Assembly: GCF_002382885.1 (NCBI RefSeq) | Contig: NZ_NWVL01000082.1 | Span: forward strand, 1-33,401 | From: Streptomyces sp. WZ.A104 | GTDB lineage: Bacteria > Actinomycetota > Actinomycetes > Streptomycetales > Streptomycetaceae | Length of the DNA: 33,401 bases | Reading direction: 5' to 3' | Shown here: one piece after another, positions 14,930-24,444 of the stretch | How positions within the stretch are numbered: position 1 is the stretch's first letter | Layout of the letters: each line of letters opens with the position of its first letter | Notes under the pieces: model-generated | The model's input: only the letters and a program-made list of their open reading frames with translations | Databases searched by the model: none | Told to the model about the DNA's origin: nothing | Program-made: the position numbers and the translations under genes

Positions 14930-17900
14930 GTGAGCACCTCCTCCACCCGGCACAGTCCGCACCGTGAGTCACGGCCGCGGACCACGGGCGCGTACCGGCT
15001 GGTGCGCACTCCGCCCGGGTCCGTGGATCCCCCCCTCCTGGACGCAGGTCAGCGAGCGGTGGTTGATCACCCCGGCGGTCCGCTGCTGGTCCTCGCCGGA
15101 CCCGGCACCGGGAAGACCACCACCCTTGTCGAGTCCGTCGCCGCCCGGGTGAACCGGGGCGGCGACCCCGCCCGCATCCTGATCCTCACCTTCAGCCGCA
15201 AGGCGGCCGTCGAGCTGCGCGACCGGCTGGCGGCCCGGCTCGGCGCGGCGCGCGGCCCGCAGGCGACCACTTTCCACGCCTACTGCTACGCCCTGGTCCG
15301 CGCCCACCAGGACGCCGACCTCTTCGCCGACCCGCTGCGCCTGCTGTCCGGGCCCGAGCAGGACGTCACCGTCCGCGAGCTGCTCGCGGGCCAGCTCGAC
15401 CTGGAGAAGGAGGGCCTGGCCCATATCCGCTGGCCCGACGAGCTGCGGGCCTGCCTGACCACCCGCGGCTTCGCCGACGAGGTGCGCGCGGTGCTGGCCC
15501 GCAGCCGTGAGCTGGGCCTCGGCCCGGACGCGCTGGCCGACTTCGCCCGCCGCACGGGCCGCCCGGACTGGACGGCGGCGGCCCAGTTCCTCGCGGAGTA
15601 CCTCGACGTCCTCGATGCCCAGGGCGTCCTGGACTACGCCGAACTGGTGCACCGCGCGGTCCTGCTCGCCGAGCGCCCCGAGGTCGCGGCGCAGCTCGCG
15701 GGCGCTTACGACGCGGTGTACGTCGACGAGTACCAGGACACCGACCCCGCGCAGGTGCGGCTGCTGCACGCGCTGGCGGGGAACCGGGGGCGTGCGCCGG
15801 GCGGTGCCCGGGGGCGTGGTGAGGACACGCGCGGCGGCCGGACGCTGATCGCCTTCGGCGACCCCGACCAGTCCATCTACACCTTCCGGGGGGCCGACGT
15901 GAACGGCATCCTCGACTTCCCGGACACGTTCCGCCGGGCCGACGGCACTCCCGCGCCCGTGGGCGTCCTCACCACCTCACGGCGCTCCGGCTCCGGACTG
16001 CTCGCGGCGACCCGGCTGCTCACCCGCCGGATGCCGCTGACCCGGCTGCCCGCCGACACCGTCCGCGCCCACCGCGAGCTGCACGCCGTCCGGGAGGGCG
16101 GCCGTGTCGAGACGTACACCTACCCGACCGCCTCCACGGAGCTGGAGAACATCGCGGACCTGCTGCGCCGCGCCCATCTGGAGGACGGGGTGCCGTGGCA
16201 GGAGATGGCCGTGCTGGTACGGGCCGGGGGCCGCTCGCTGCCCGCCGTCCGCCGCGCCCTCACCTCGGCGGGCGTCCCCCTGGAGGTCGACGGCGATGAC
16301 CTTCCGCTCCGCCACGAACCGGCCGTCGCTCCGCTGCTGACGGCGCTGCGAGCTGTGGCGACGGCTGCGCTGCACGACCGTCCGGCGGAACCGGAACCGG
16401 AGCCGGGGCTGGAGCCGGAGCCGGAACCGGCAGTTCAGCCGGAGCCGGAACCACAACGAGTAGTTCAGCCGGAGCCGGAACCAGAACCGCAACCGGCAGA
16501 AGCTCAGCCGGAGGGAGGGCCCGCCCCCTGGCTCGACACCGAGACCGCGCTCGCCCTCCTCACCTCTCCCCTCGGCTCCATGGACGCGGCCGATCTGCGC
16601 CGCCTCGGCCGGGCCCTGCGCGACGAGGAACGGGCCGCCGGAATCCGGGTTCCCGCCCCCTCCGACGCGCTGCTGGCCCGCGCCCTGGCCGAGCCCGAGC
16701 GGCTCGTCACGCACGATCCGGCGTACGCCCACGGAGCGCAGCGCCTCGGTGCGCTCCTGCGCAAGGCCCGCGAACTCCTGGCGGGCGGCGGCACTGCCGA
16801 GGAAGCCCTGTGGACCCTGTGGAACGGCACCCCCTGGCCGCGCAGGCTGGAGGCGGCCGCGCTGCGCGGCGGGGCGGGCGGGCGCAACGCCGACCGCGAT
16901 CTCGACGCGGTGTGCGCCCTGTTCGAGACGGCGGCCCGCGCCGAGGAGCGCACCGGCGGGCGCGGGGCCCTCAACTTCCTCGAAGAGGTCGACGCGCAGG
17001 ACATCGCCGCCGACACCCTCTCCCGGCGGACCGCCCGCCCCGACGCCGTACGCCTGATGACCGCCCACCGCTCCAAGGGCCTGGAGTGGCGGCTCGTCGT
17101 CGTCGCCGGGGTCCAAGAGGGGCTCTGGCCCGACCTGCGCCGCCGGGGCTCCCTTCTGGAGGCGGACCGGATCGGCCACGACGGCCTCGCCGAGCCGCTG
17201 ACGCCCGGGGCGCTCCTCGCCGAGGAGCGCCGGCTCTTCTACGTCGCTGCCACCCGCGCCCGCGATCGCCTGGTCGTCACCGCCGTGAAGGCTCCCGCCG
17301 ACGACGGCGACCAGCCCTCCCGCTTCCTCACCGAGCTGGGCGTGGAACCCCGCGAGGTCACCGGCCGCCCGCGCCGCCCCCTCGCGGTCGCCGCGCTCGT
17401 CGCGGAGCTGCGCGCCACCACGGTCGACCCGGCCGCGTCCGACGCCCTGCGCGAGGCCGCCGCCCACCGCCTCGCCCGGCTCGCCGCGCTCACCGACGAC
17501 GAGGGACGGCCGCTGGTGCCCGCTGCCCACCCGTACCGCTGGTGGGGCCTGGAGGAGCCGACCCGTTCCGCCGTCCCCCTGCGCGACCGCGACCAGCCCG
17601 TCACCCTCTCCGGCAGCGCCCTGGACCAGCTCGCCAACACCTGCGCACTCCAGTGGTTCCTGGGCCGCGAAGTGAAGGCCGACGCCCCGGCCACCGCCGC
17701 CCAGGGGTTCGGCAACGTCGTCCACGTACTCGCCGACGAAGTCGCATCCGGCCGTACGCCCGCCGATCTCGACGTCCTCATGGAACGCCTGGACTCCGTC
17801 TGGAACGGCCTGGCCTTCGACGCCCCCTGGAAGTCCGAACAGGAGAAGGACCAGGCCCGTGCCGCCCTGGAACGCTTCCTGCACTGGCACGTCCTGGACC

Positions 17901-18400
17901 GCGCCGGCCGCACGCCCGCCGCGAGCGAGCACGACTTCGACGTGACCCTGGAGGCGGGCGATTACGCCGTACGTATCCGGGGCTCCATGGACCGGGTCGA
18001 ACAGGACGCCGAGGGCCGGGCGTACGTCGTCGATTTCAAGACCGGCAAGGGCGCGCCCACCAAGGACGAGGTGGCCGCTCACCCCCAGCTCGCCGTCTAC
18101 CAGCTCGCCGTCCGGGAGGGCGCGGTCGACGAGGTCTTCGACGGAAAGCGCCCCGAGCCGGGCGGCGCGGAACTGGTCCAGCTCCGTCAGCCCGCCCCCA
18201 AGAAGGAGGGCGGCGACGCCTTCCCCAAGGTCCAGGCCCAGGAGCCGCTGGCGGGGGAGTGGGTCTCCGACCTGCTCGCCACGGCCGCCGGAAAGGTCCT
18301 GGACGAACGCTTCACGCCCACCACCGGCACCCACTGCACGCACTGCACGTTCCGTGCCTCGTGCAGCGCACAGCCGGAGGGGCGGCAGGTGGTGGAGTAG
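14930..18400 (+). CDS. adnA: AdnA-like helicase-nuclease subunit with Fe-S cysteine motif
   Basis: A 1156-residue UvrD/RecB-type SF1 motor fused to a RecB-family nuclease. Motor: Q-motif near 40, Walker A GPGTGKT (K62), DEYQD (D266-E267), GDPDQSIYTFRGAD, TAHRSKGLEW and VAATRARDR. Nuclease: D1035-x-K1037 (VDFKTGK). Cysteines C905, C1136, C1139 and C1145 match the AddB-type 4Fe-4S pattern (one distant Cys, then CxxCx5C). AdnAB resects double-strand breaks in actinobacteria and is reported essential in Streptomyces. The A/B assignment follows gene order in mycobacteria. A Pro-Glu-rich segment (about 486-527) interrupts the motor. GTG 14930 has only a distant AGGA at 14914-14917, so the start is uncertain by some residues. 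Confidence 0.9.
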   Translation: MSTSSTRHSPHRESRPRTTGAYRLVRTPPGSVDPPLLDAGQRAVVDHPGGPLLVLAGPGTGKTTTLVESVAARVNRGGDPARILILTFSRKAAVELRDRLAARLGAARGPQATTFHAYCYALVRAHQDADLFADPLRLLSGPEQDVTVRELLAGQLDLEKEGLAHIRWPDELRACLTTRGFADEVRAVLARSRELGLGPDALADFARRTGRPDWTAAAQFLAEYLDVLDAQGVLDYAELVHRAVLLAERPEVAAQLAGAYDAVYVDEYQDTDPAQVRLLHALAGNRGRAPGGARGRGEDTRGGRTLIAFGDPDQSIYTFRGADVNGILDFPDTFRRADGTPAPVGVLTTSRRSGSGLLAATRLLTRRMPLTRLPADTVRAHRELHAVREGGRVETYTYPTASTELENIADLLRRAHLEDGVPWQEMAVLVRAGGRSLPAVRRALTSAGVPLEVDGDDLPLRHEPAVAPLLTALRAVATAALHDRPAEPEPEPGLEPEPEPAVQPEPEPQRVVQPEPEPEPQPAEAQPEGGPAPWLDTETALALLTSPLGSMDAADLRRLGRALRDEERAAGIRVPAPSDALLARALAEPERLVTHDPAYAHGAQRLGALLRKARELLAGGGTAEEALWTLWNGTPWPRRLEAAALRGGAGGRNADRDLDAVCALFETAARAEERTGGRGALNFLEEVDAQDIAADTLSRRTARPDAVRLMTAHRSKGLEWRLVVVAGVQEGLWPDLRRRGSLLEADRIGHDGLAEPLTPGALLAEERRLFYVAATRARDRLVVTAVKAPADDGDQPSRFLTELGVEPREVTGRPRRPLAVAALVAELRATTVDPAASDALREAAAHRLARLAALTDDEGRPLVPAAHPYRWWGLEEPTRSAVPLRDRDQPVTLSGSALDQLANTCALQWFLGREVKADAPATAAQGFGNVVHVLADEVASGRTPADLDVLMERLDSVWNGLAFDAPWKSEQEKDQARAALERFLHWHVLDRAGRTPAASEHDFDVTLEAGDYAVRIRGSMDRVEQDAEGRAYVVDFKTGKGAPTKDEVAAHPQLAVYQLAVREGAVDEVFDGKRPEPGGAELVQLRQPAPKKEGGDAFPKVQAQEPLAGEWVSDLLATAAGKVLDERFTPTTGTHCTHCTFRASCSAQPEGRQVVE

Positions 18401-18455
18401 GGCCTTTCGTGAGCATCGGCCCGGGTTGTCAGTGGCTCCGGTTACCGTTTCCCAC

Positions 18456-21400
18456 GTGTCCTCACGCATCACCGATCCCGAGCAGCTCAAGGAGCTCCTC
18501 GGGATTCCCTTCACCCCGGAGCAGACGGCCTGCATCACCGCGCCGCCCGCCCCGCAGGTGATCGTGGCCGGAGCCGGGTCGGGGAAGACCACGGTGATGG
18601 CCGCCCGCGTGGTCTGGCTGGTCGGCACCGGCCAGGTCGCGCCCGAGCAGGTCCTCGGCCTCACCTTCACCAACAAGGCGGCGGGCGAGCTGGCCGAGCG
18701 CGTCCGCAGGGCGCTCATCGCCGCCGGGGTCACCGACCCCGACGTCATCGACCCGGACAACCCCCCGGGCGAGCCCGCGATCTCCACGTACCACGCGTTC
18801 GCGGGCCGCCTCCTCACCGAGCACGGACTGCGCATCGGCCTGGAGCCCGCCACCCGCCTCCTCGCCGACGCCACCCGCTATCAGCTGGCGGCGAAGGTGC
18901 TGCGCGAGGCGCCGGGCCCGTATCCGGCGCTCACCCGGTCCTTCCCCACCCTCGTCAGCGATCTCCTGGCGCTCGACGCGGAGCTGTCCGAACACCTCGT
19001 ACGCCCTCGGGCGCTGGACACGTACGACACCGAGCTGCTGCGCACCCTGGAGCACGCGAAGCTCAGCAACGCCGACCTGCGCAAGATCCCCGAGACCGCC
19101 GAGGCCCGCCGCTCGCTCCTCGCCCTCACCGAGCGCTACCGCTCCGCCAAGCGCAGCCGGGACCTCATCGACTTCGGCGACCAGATCGCGCTCTCCGCCG
19201 AGCTGGCCCTGACCCGCCCCGAGGTGGGGGAGATCCTGCGGGACGAGTTCCGGGTCGTGCTGCTCGACGAGTATCAGGACACGTCGGTGGCCCAGCGCCT
19301 GCTGCTCTCGGCGTTGTTCGGCGGCGGTACGGGGCCGGGGGCGGCCGGTCACCCACCCACCGGTCACGCGGTCACCGCCGTGGGCGACCCCTGCCAGGCG
19401 ATCTACGGCTGGCGCGGCGCCTCCGTCGCCAACCTCGACGACTTCCCCGAGCACTTCCCGCACGCCGACGGCATCCCCGCCACCCGCTACAGCCTCAGCG
19501 AGAACCGCCGCAGCGGCGGCCGCCTCCTCCAGCTCGCCAACGGCCTAGCGGAGCCGCTGCGCGCGATGCACGAGGGCGTCGAGGCGCTGCGCCCCGCCCC
19601 GGGCGCCGAGCGCGACGGACTGGTCCGCTGCGCCCTGCTGAACACCCACACGGAAGAGATCGACTGGCTCGCGGACTCCCTCGCCCATCTCGTGCGCACC
19701 GGTACCCCACCGGGCGAGATCGCCGTCCTGTGCCGCACCGCGGGGGACTTCCCCCAGATCCAGGCCGCCCTGGTCGCCCGGGACATCCCGGTCGAGGTCG
19801 TCGGCCTCGCCGGGCTGCTGCATCTGCCCGAGGTGGCCGACCTGGTCGCCGTCTGCGAGGTCCTCCAGGACCCGGGGGCCAACGCCTCCCTGGTTCGCCT
19901 CCTCACCGGACCGCGCTGGCGCATCGGCCCCCGGGACCTCGCCCTCCTGGGCCGCCGCGCCCGCCTCCTCGTGCACCGGGCGGGCGGCGCGGACGACGGC
20001 GCCGACCCGGACCGGCGGCTCGCGGAGGCCGTCGAGGGCACCGACCCGGCCGAGGTGATATCGCTCGCCGACGCCCTGGACACCTTCCTCATCGCGGGGG
20101 ACGCGGCGGACGACGGGCTGCCGTTCTCGGCGGAGGCCCGGGTGCGCTTCGCCCGCCTGGCCCGGGAGCTGCGCGACCTGCGCCGCTCGCTCGCGGACCC
20201 CCTGATGGACGTCCTGCACCGCGTCCTGGCCACCACAGGGCTGGACGTCGAGCTGTCCGCCTCCCCACAGGCGCTGGCCTCCCGCCGCCGCGAGACCCTC
20301 GCCAACTTTCTGGACATAGCGGCCCGGTTCGCCTCCCTGGACGGTGAGGCGTCCCTGCTCGCCTTCCTCGGCTTCCTGCGGACCGCCGCGCAGTACGAGA
20401 AGGGCCTCGACAACGCGCTGCCCGGCGGCGAGAACACCGTCAAGGTCCTCACCGCGCACAAGTCCAAGGGCCTGGAGTGGGACGTGGTCGCCGTGCCCGG
20501 ACTGGTCACCGGCCAGTTCCCCAGCGGCCAGTCCCGGGAGGCCTGGACCGCCCAGGCCAAGGTGCTCCCGCACGCCCTGCGCGGCGACGCGGCGACCCTC
20601 CCGGCCCTGGACGCCTTCGACGGGCTCGACGCCAGGAGCATGAAGACGTTCAAGCAGGAGATGAAGGAGCACCAGCACACGGAGGAGCTGCGCCTCGGCT
20701 ACGTCACGTTCACCCGCCCCCGCTCCCTGCTCCTCGGCTCCGGCCACTGGTGGGGCCCGTCCCAGAAGAGGACGCGCGGCCCGTCCGCCTTCCTGGAGGC
20801 GCTGTACGAGCACTGCGCGGCGGGCCACGGCGAGGTCGAGGCCTGGGCGGACGAGCCCGCCGAGGACGAGGAGAACCCGGCCCTCGCGGCACCCGAAACC
20901 GACCTGGCCTGGCCGCTCCCGCTCGACGCCGACGCCCTTACCCGCCGCCGCGCCGCCCGGGACACGGTCCTGGCCCACCTGGAGGGCCTGGCCGTCCACG
21001 GGGATCAGCAGCCACCGGCGTACGGCACCGGCCCCGACGACGTAACGGCGTACGGGGCTGACCACGACGAGGCGCCCATCGAGGAGGGCCACGAGGACTG
21101 GGACTGGGACGAGCTCCCCACCGAACGTCCCCCCGGCGCCCCGGCCCCGGAGTCCGTACGGGAGCCCGCACCGCTCGTCCCCGCCGCCCGCCACGCCCCG
21201 GAGCCCGGCGCCACGGCAGCGCTCACCCCGGAGGAAGCCCGCACCCTCGCCTCCTGGGACCGGGACCTGGACGCCCTGGCCGGGGAGCTGCGCCGGGCCC
21301 GCGCCACCGTGCGCGAGGTCCTCGTCCCCGCCTCGCTCTCCGCCACCCAGCTGCTGCTCCTGGCCGAGGACCCCGACGCCTTCGCCAAGGAGCTGGCCCG

Positions 21401-21923
21401 GCCCATGCCCCGGCCGCCGCAGCCCGCCGCCCGCCGGGGCACCCGCTTCCACGCCTGGGTGGAGTCCCGGTACGAGGAGCTCCCGCTGCCCATGCTCGGC
21501 CCCGACGAACTGCCCGGGGGCGACGAGAGCGACGCGGACATCGCCGACGAGCGGGACCTCGCCGAGCTGAAGGAGGCGTTCGAGCGCACCGCGTACGCCC
21601 GGCGCACGCCGTACCGGGTGGAGACCCCGTTCCAGATCACCCTCGCGGGCCGGGTGATCCGGGGCCGGATCGACGCCGTCTACCGCACGGGTGACACGTA
21701 CGAGATCGTCGACTGGAAGACCACCCGCCACCGCACCGCCGACCCCCTCCAGCTCGCCGTCTACCGACTGGCCTGGGCCGAGCTGCACGACCTGCCGCTC
21801 ACCGCCGTCACCGCCACCTTCCTCTACGTACGCAGCGGGGAGACCGTCCACCCGCAAGGGCTGCCGGGCCGGGCCGAGCTGGAGCGGATCCTGCTGGACG
21901 AGCCGGCCCCCGAGGGCGGATAG
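18456..21923 (+). CDS. adnB: AdnB-like helicase-nuclease subunit
   Basis: A 1155-residue partner subunit, 55 nt after adnA. The motor has Walker A GAGSGKT (K44), DEYQD (D271-E272), GDPCQAIYGWRGAS, TAHKSKGLEW and YVTFTRPRS. The C-terminal nuclease core is H999 (RFHAW), D1073 (GRIDAVY) and D1086/K1088 (VDWKTTR). There is no Fe-S cysteine set, so only AdnA carries one. GTG 18456 is chosen because the conserved N-terminus (SSRITDPEQLKELLGIPFTP) begins there; GTG 18432 is possible and neither RBS is strong. An acidic, Trp-containing linker (about 855-905, including EDWDWDEL) separates motor and nuclease and is probably disordered. Together the subunits unwind and degrade DNA ends to load RecA. Confidence 0.92.
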   Translation: MSSRITDPEQLKELLGIPFTPEQTACITAPPAPQVIVAGAGSGKTTVMAARVVWLVGTGQVAPEQVLGLTFTNKAAGELAERVRRALIAAGVTDPDVIDPDNPPGEPAISTYHAFAGRLLTEHGLRIGLEPATRLLADATRYQLAAKVLREAPGPYPALTRSFPTLVSDLLALDAELSEHLVRPRALDTYDTELLRTLEHAKLSNADLRKIPETAEARRSLLALTERYRSAKRSRDLIDFGDQIALSAELALTRPEVGEILRDEFRVVLLDEYQDTSVAQRLLLSALFGGGTGPGAAGHPPTGHAVTAVGDPCQAIYGWRGASVANLDDFPEHFPHADGIPATRYSLSENRRSGGRLLQLANGLAEPLRAMHEGVEALRPAPGAERDGLVRCALLNTHTEEIDWLADSLAHLVRTGTPPGEIAVLCRTAGDFPQIQAALVARDIPVEVVGLAGLLHLPEVADLVAVCEVLQDPGANASLVRLLTGPRWRIGPRDLALLGRRARLLVHRAGGADDGADPDRRLAEAVEGTDPAEVISLADALDTFLIAGDAADDGLPFSAEARVRFARLARELRDLRRSLADPLMDVLHRVLATTGLDVELSASPQALASRRRETLANFLDIAARFASLDGEASLLAFLGFLRTAAQYEKGLDNALPGGENTVKVLTAHKSKGLEWDVVAVPGLVTGQFPSGQSREAWTAQAKVLPHALRGDAATLPALDAFDGLDARSMKTFKQEMKEHQHTEELRLGYVTFTRPRSLLLGSGHWWGPSQKRTRGPSAFLEALYEHCAAGHGEVEAWADEPAEDEENPALAAPETDLAWPLPLDADALTRRRAARDTVLAHLEGLAVHGDQQPPAYGTGPDDVTAYGADHDEAPIEEGHEDWDWDELPTERPPGAPAPESVREPAPLVPAARHAPEPGATAALTPEEARTLASWDRDLDALAGELRRARATVREVLVPASLSATQLLLLAEDPDAFAKELARPMPRPPQPAARRGTRFHAWVESRYEELPLPMLGPDELPGGDESDADIADERDLAELKEAFERTAYARRTPYRVETPFQITLAGRVIRGRIDAVYRTGDTYEIVDWKTTRHRTADPLQLAVYRLAWAELHDLPLTAVTATFLYVRSGETVHPQGLPGRAELERILLDEPAPEGG

Positions 21924-21933
21924 GCTCAAGAGC

Positions 21934-23331
21934 ATGAGCGAGACCCCGGACAGCGCCGTCCGTACGTACACCGAACAGCACCGCGCAGCCTTCCTCGACG
22001 ACCTCGCGGAGTGGCTGCGCATCCCGTCCGTATCCGCGCAGCCGGAGCACGACGGGGACGTACGGCGCAGTGCCGAATGGCTGAGCGCCAAGCTCAAGGA
22101 GACCGGCTTCCCGGTCACCGAGATCTGGGAGACCCCCGGCGCCCCCGCTGTCTTCGCGGAGTGGCCCAGCGAGGACCCGGGCGCCCCGACCGTGCTGGTC
22201 TACGGCCACCACGACGTGCAGCCGGCCGCCCGCGAGGACGGCTGGGACACCGACCCGTTCGAGCCGGTGATCCGGGACGGCCGGATGTACGGACGCGGTG
22301 CAGCCGACGACAAGGGCCAGGTGTTCTTCCACACCCTCGGGGTCCGCGCCCACCTCGCCGCCACCGGCCGCACCACCCCGGCCGTCCACCTCAAGCTGCT
22401 GATCGAGGGCGAGGAGGAGTCGGGCTCCCCGAACTTCCGCGCGCTGGCCGAACAGCACGCGGACCGCCTCGTCGCCGACGCCGTGATCGTCTCCGACACC
22501 GGCATGTGGGACGAGGAGACGCCGACCGTCTGCACCGGCATGCGCGGCCTCGCGGAGTGTGAGATCGAGCTGTACGGCCCCGCCCAGGACATCCACTCGG
22601 GATCGTTCGGGGGAGCCGTCCCCAACCCTGCCACCGAGGTCGCCCGCCTGGTCGCCGCTCTCCACGACGAGAACGGCCGCGTCGCGATCCCCGGCTTCTA
22701 CGACGGGGTCACCGACCTCACCGACACCGAGCGGGCGCTCTTCGCCGAGCTGCCCTTCGACGAGGCGACCTGGCTGCGTACGGCGAAGTCGCAGGCGTCG
22801 CACGGCGAGGCCGGGTACTCCACGCTGGAGCGCGTCTGGGCCCGCCCCACCGCCGAGGTCAACGGCATCGGCGGCGGCTACCAGGGCGCGGGCAGCAAGA
22901 CGATCATCCCCTCCTCCGCCCTGGTGAAGATCAGCTTCCGGCTGGTCGACGGCCAGGACCCCGACCGCGTGCAGCAGACCGTCCGCGCCTGGGCCGAGTC
23001 CCGCGTCCCGGCGGGCCTCCGCCACAAGATCGCCTTCCAGCCCGCCACCCGCCCCTGCCTGACCCCGCTGGACCACCCCGCCCTCCAGGCGGTCGCCGGC
23101 GCGATGGGCCGGGCCTTCGGCAAGAAGATCCTCTTCACCCGCGAGGGGGGCTCGGGCCCGGCCGCCGACCTCAGGGACGTCCTCGGCGCCCCCGTACTCT
23201 TCCTCGGCATCTCCGTACCCTCCGACGGCTGGCACGCCCCCAACGAGAAGGTCGAGCTGGACCTGCTGCTGAAGGGCGTGGAGACGACCGCGTACCTGTG
23301 GGGAGAGCTGGCCGAGGCGCTCGGCCGGTGA
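21934..23331 (+). CDS. M20-family dipeptidase
   Basis: A 465-residue zinc metallopeptidase of the M20 family. Motifs in order: GHHDVQP (metal H92, D94), GRGAADDKG (bridging D125), EGEEESGSP (E160/E161, catalytic base and ligand), DTGMW (ligand Asp) and HAPNEKV near the C-terminus (ligand His). The dimerisation lid lies between. It hydrolyses dipeptides in the cytosol; I see no signal peptide. ATG 21934 is 10 nt after the adnB stop, suggesting co-transcription, although the RBS is poor. Mycobacteria have, as I recall, a potassium-channel gene at this position, so the peptidase looks like a lineage-specific insertion. Confidence 0.93.
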   Translation: MSETPDSAVRTYTEQHRAAFLDDLAEWLRIPSVSAQPEHDGDVRRSAEWLSAKLKETGFPVTEIWETPGAPAVFAEWPSEDPGAPTVLVYGHHDVQPAAREDGWDTDPFEPVIRDGRMYGRGAADDKGQVFFHTLGVRAHLAATGRTTPAVHLKLLIEGEEESGSPNFRALAEQHADRLVADAVIVSDTGMWDEETPTVCTGMRGLAECEIELYGPAQDIHSGSFGGAVPNPATEVARLVAALHDENGRVAIPGFYDGVTDLTDTERALFAELPFDEATWLRTAKSQASHGEAGYSTLERVWARPTAEVNGIGGGYQGAGSKTIIPSSALVKISFRLVDGQDPDRVQQTVRAWAESRVPAGLRHKIAFQPATRPCLTPLDHPALQAVAGAMGRAFGKKILFTREGGSGPAADLRDVLGAPVLFLGISVPSDGWHAPNEKVELDLLLKGVETTAYLWGELAEALGR

Positions 23332-23337
23332 CACTGC

Positions 23338-23364
23338 TGAACCCGATGAACCCGCTGAGCCCGC
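23338..23364. repeat. Three 9-bp tandem units between dipeptidase and nudC
   Basis: TGAACCCGA, TGAACCCGC and TGAGCCCGC are contiguous from 23338, seven bases after the dipeptidase stop. This is a third, short 9-bp-period array in a spacer of this gene block. Confidence 0.7.
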
Positions 23365-23420
23365 CGCACCTCCACGTACCTCCGCACACCCGATCCGCCC
23401 AGGGGGAGTAGGAAGCACCT

Positions 23421-24377
23421 GTGAGCACCTTCGACAACGCCACCGCAGACCGCCCGATCGGCCTCACCGCGCCGGGCGGCATCGACCGCGCGGCACACCA
23501 CCGCCTCGACGAGGCCTGGCTGTCCGTGGCGTGGAGCCACCCGACGACCCGCGTCTTCGTCGTCTCCGGCGGGCAGGTGCTGATCGACGACACCCCCGAC
23601 GGGGGCACCGAGATCGTCATGACCCCGGCCTTCGAGGCCCCGGTCACCGAGACCCACCGGTACTTCCTCGGCACGGACGAGGAGGGCGTCAGCTACTTCG
23701 CGCTCCAGAAGGACTCGCTGCCCGGCCGCATGGACCAGTCGGCCCGCCCGGCCGGACTCCGCGAGGCGGGCCTGCTGCTGGGCCCCCGAGACGCGGGCCT
23801 CATGGTCCACGCGGTCGCCCTGGAGAACTGGCAGCGCCTGCACCGCTTCTGCTCCCGCTGCGGCGAGCGCACCGTCATCGCGGCGGCCGGACACATCCGC
23901 CGCTGCCAGGCCTGCGGCGCCGAGCACTACCCGCGTACGGACCCGGCGGTCATCATGCTCGTCACCGACGACCAGGACCGGGCCCTGCTGGGGCGCCAGG
24001 TGCACTGGCCGGAGGGACGCTTCTCCACGCTCGCCGGGTTCGTCGAGCCGGGGGAGTCGATCGAGCAGTCCGTGATCCGCGAGGTGTACGAGGAGGCGGG
24101 CGTCACCGTCGGCGAGGTCGAATACATCGCCAGCCAGCCGTGGCCCTTCCCCTCCAGCCTGATGCTGGGCTTCATGGCCCGGGCGACCTCCTCGGAGATC
24201 AACGTCGACGGCGAGGAGATCGAGGAGGCTCGCTGGTTCTCCCGCGAGGACCTCACGGCGGCCTTCGAGTCCGGTGAGGTCATGCCCCCGTTCGGCATCT
24301 CGATCGCGTCCCGGCTGATCGAGCTCTGGTACGGCAAGCCGCTCCCGAGGCCGGGCGGCGTGCGGCGCCCGGCCTGA
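23421..24377 (+). CDS. nudC: NudC-type Nudix hydrolase (NAD(H) pyrophosphatase / RNA deNADding)
   Basis: A 318-residue protein with all NudC parts. The N-terminal domain spans about 1-135. A zinc ribbon uses C144, C147, C162 and C165. The Nudix box runs from G206 (GFVEPGES, then REVYEEAG), and the diagnostic SQPWPFPSSLM motif follows it. NudC hydrolyses NADH to NMNH and AMP and can remove NAD caps from RNA. GTG 23421 is preceded by AGGA at 23410-23413. A strong bidirectional hairpin follows the stop. Its neighbours mrx1, uvrD2 and adnB match the mycobacterial order. Confidence 0.95.
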   Translation: MSTFDNATADRPIGLTAPGGIDRAAHHRLDEAWLSVAWSHPTTRVFVVSGGQVLIDDTPDGGTEIVMTPAFEAPVTETHRYFLGTDEEGVSYFALQKDSLPGRMDQSARPAGLREAGLLLGPRDAGLMVHAVALENWQRLHRFCSRCGERTVIAAAGHIRRCQACGAEHYPRTDPAVIMLVTDDQDRALLGRQVHWPEGRFSTLAGFVEPGESIEQSVIREVYEEAGVTVGEVEYIASQPWPFPSSLMLGFMARATSSEINVDGEEIEEARWFSREDLTAAFESGEVMPPFGISIASRLIELWYGKPLPRPGGVRRPA

Positions 24378-24393
24378 ACGGCCACAGGAAACA

Positions 24394-24424
24394 CCGCTGC
24401 CCCCGGCGGTGCCGGGGGCAGCGG
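24394..24424. terminator. Bidirectional terminator between nudC and mycoredoxin
   Basis: A perfect 14-bp GC-rich stem (24394-24407 with 24411-24424) around a 3-nt loop GGT, centred between the convergent stops at 24377 and 24445. Confidence 0.88.
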
Positions 24425-24444
24425 GGCGCGCGAAGTGCCTGGGG

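Noticed and set aside
14779..14967. 62-codon hydrophobic ORF across the second 9-bp array
   Set aside because: Its frame exists because the repeat unit is a multiple of three. It has no clear RBS and overlaps the adnA start.
15977..18874. 965-codon open frame on the minus strand
   Set aside because: It is fully antisense to adnA, whose motifs are all intact. Long antisense frames are expected in DNA with more than 70% GC, and the product has no recognisable domains.
19545..22118. 857-codon open frame on the minus strand
   Set aside because: It lies antisense to adnB and the start of the dipeptidase, and its Gly/Arg/Val-rich product has no domain.
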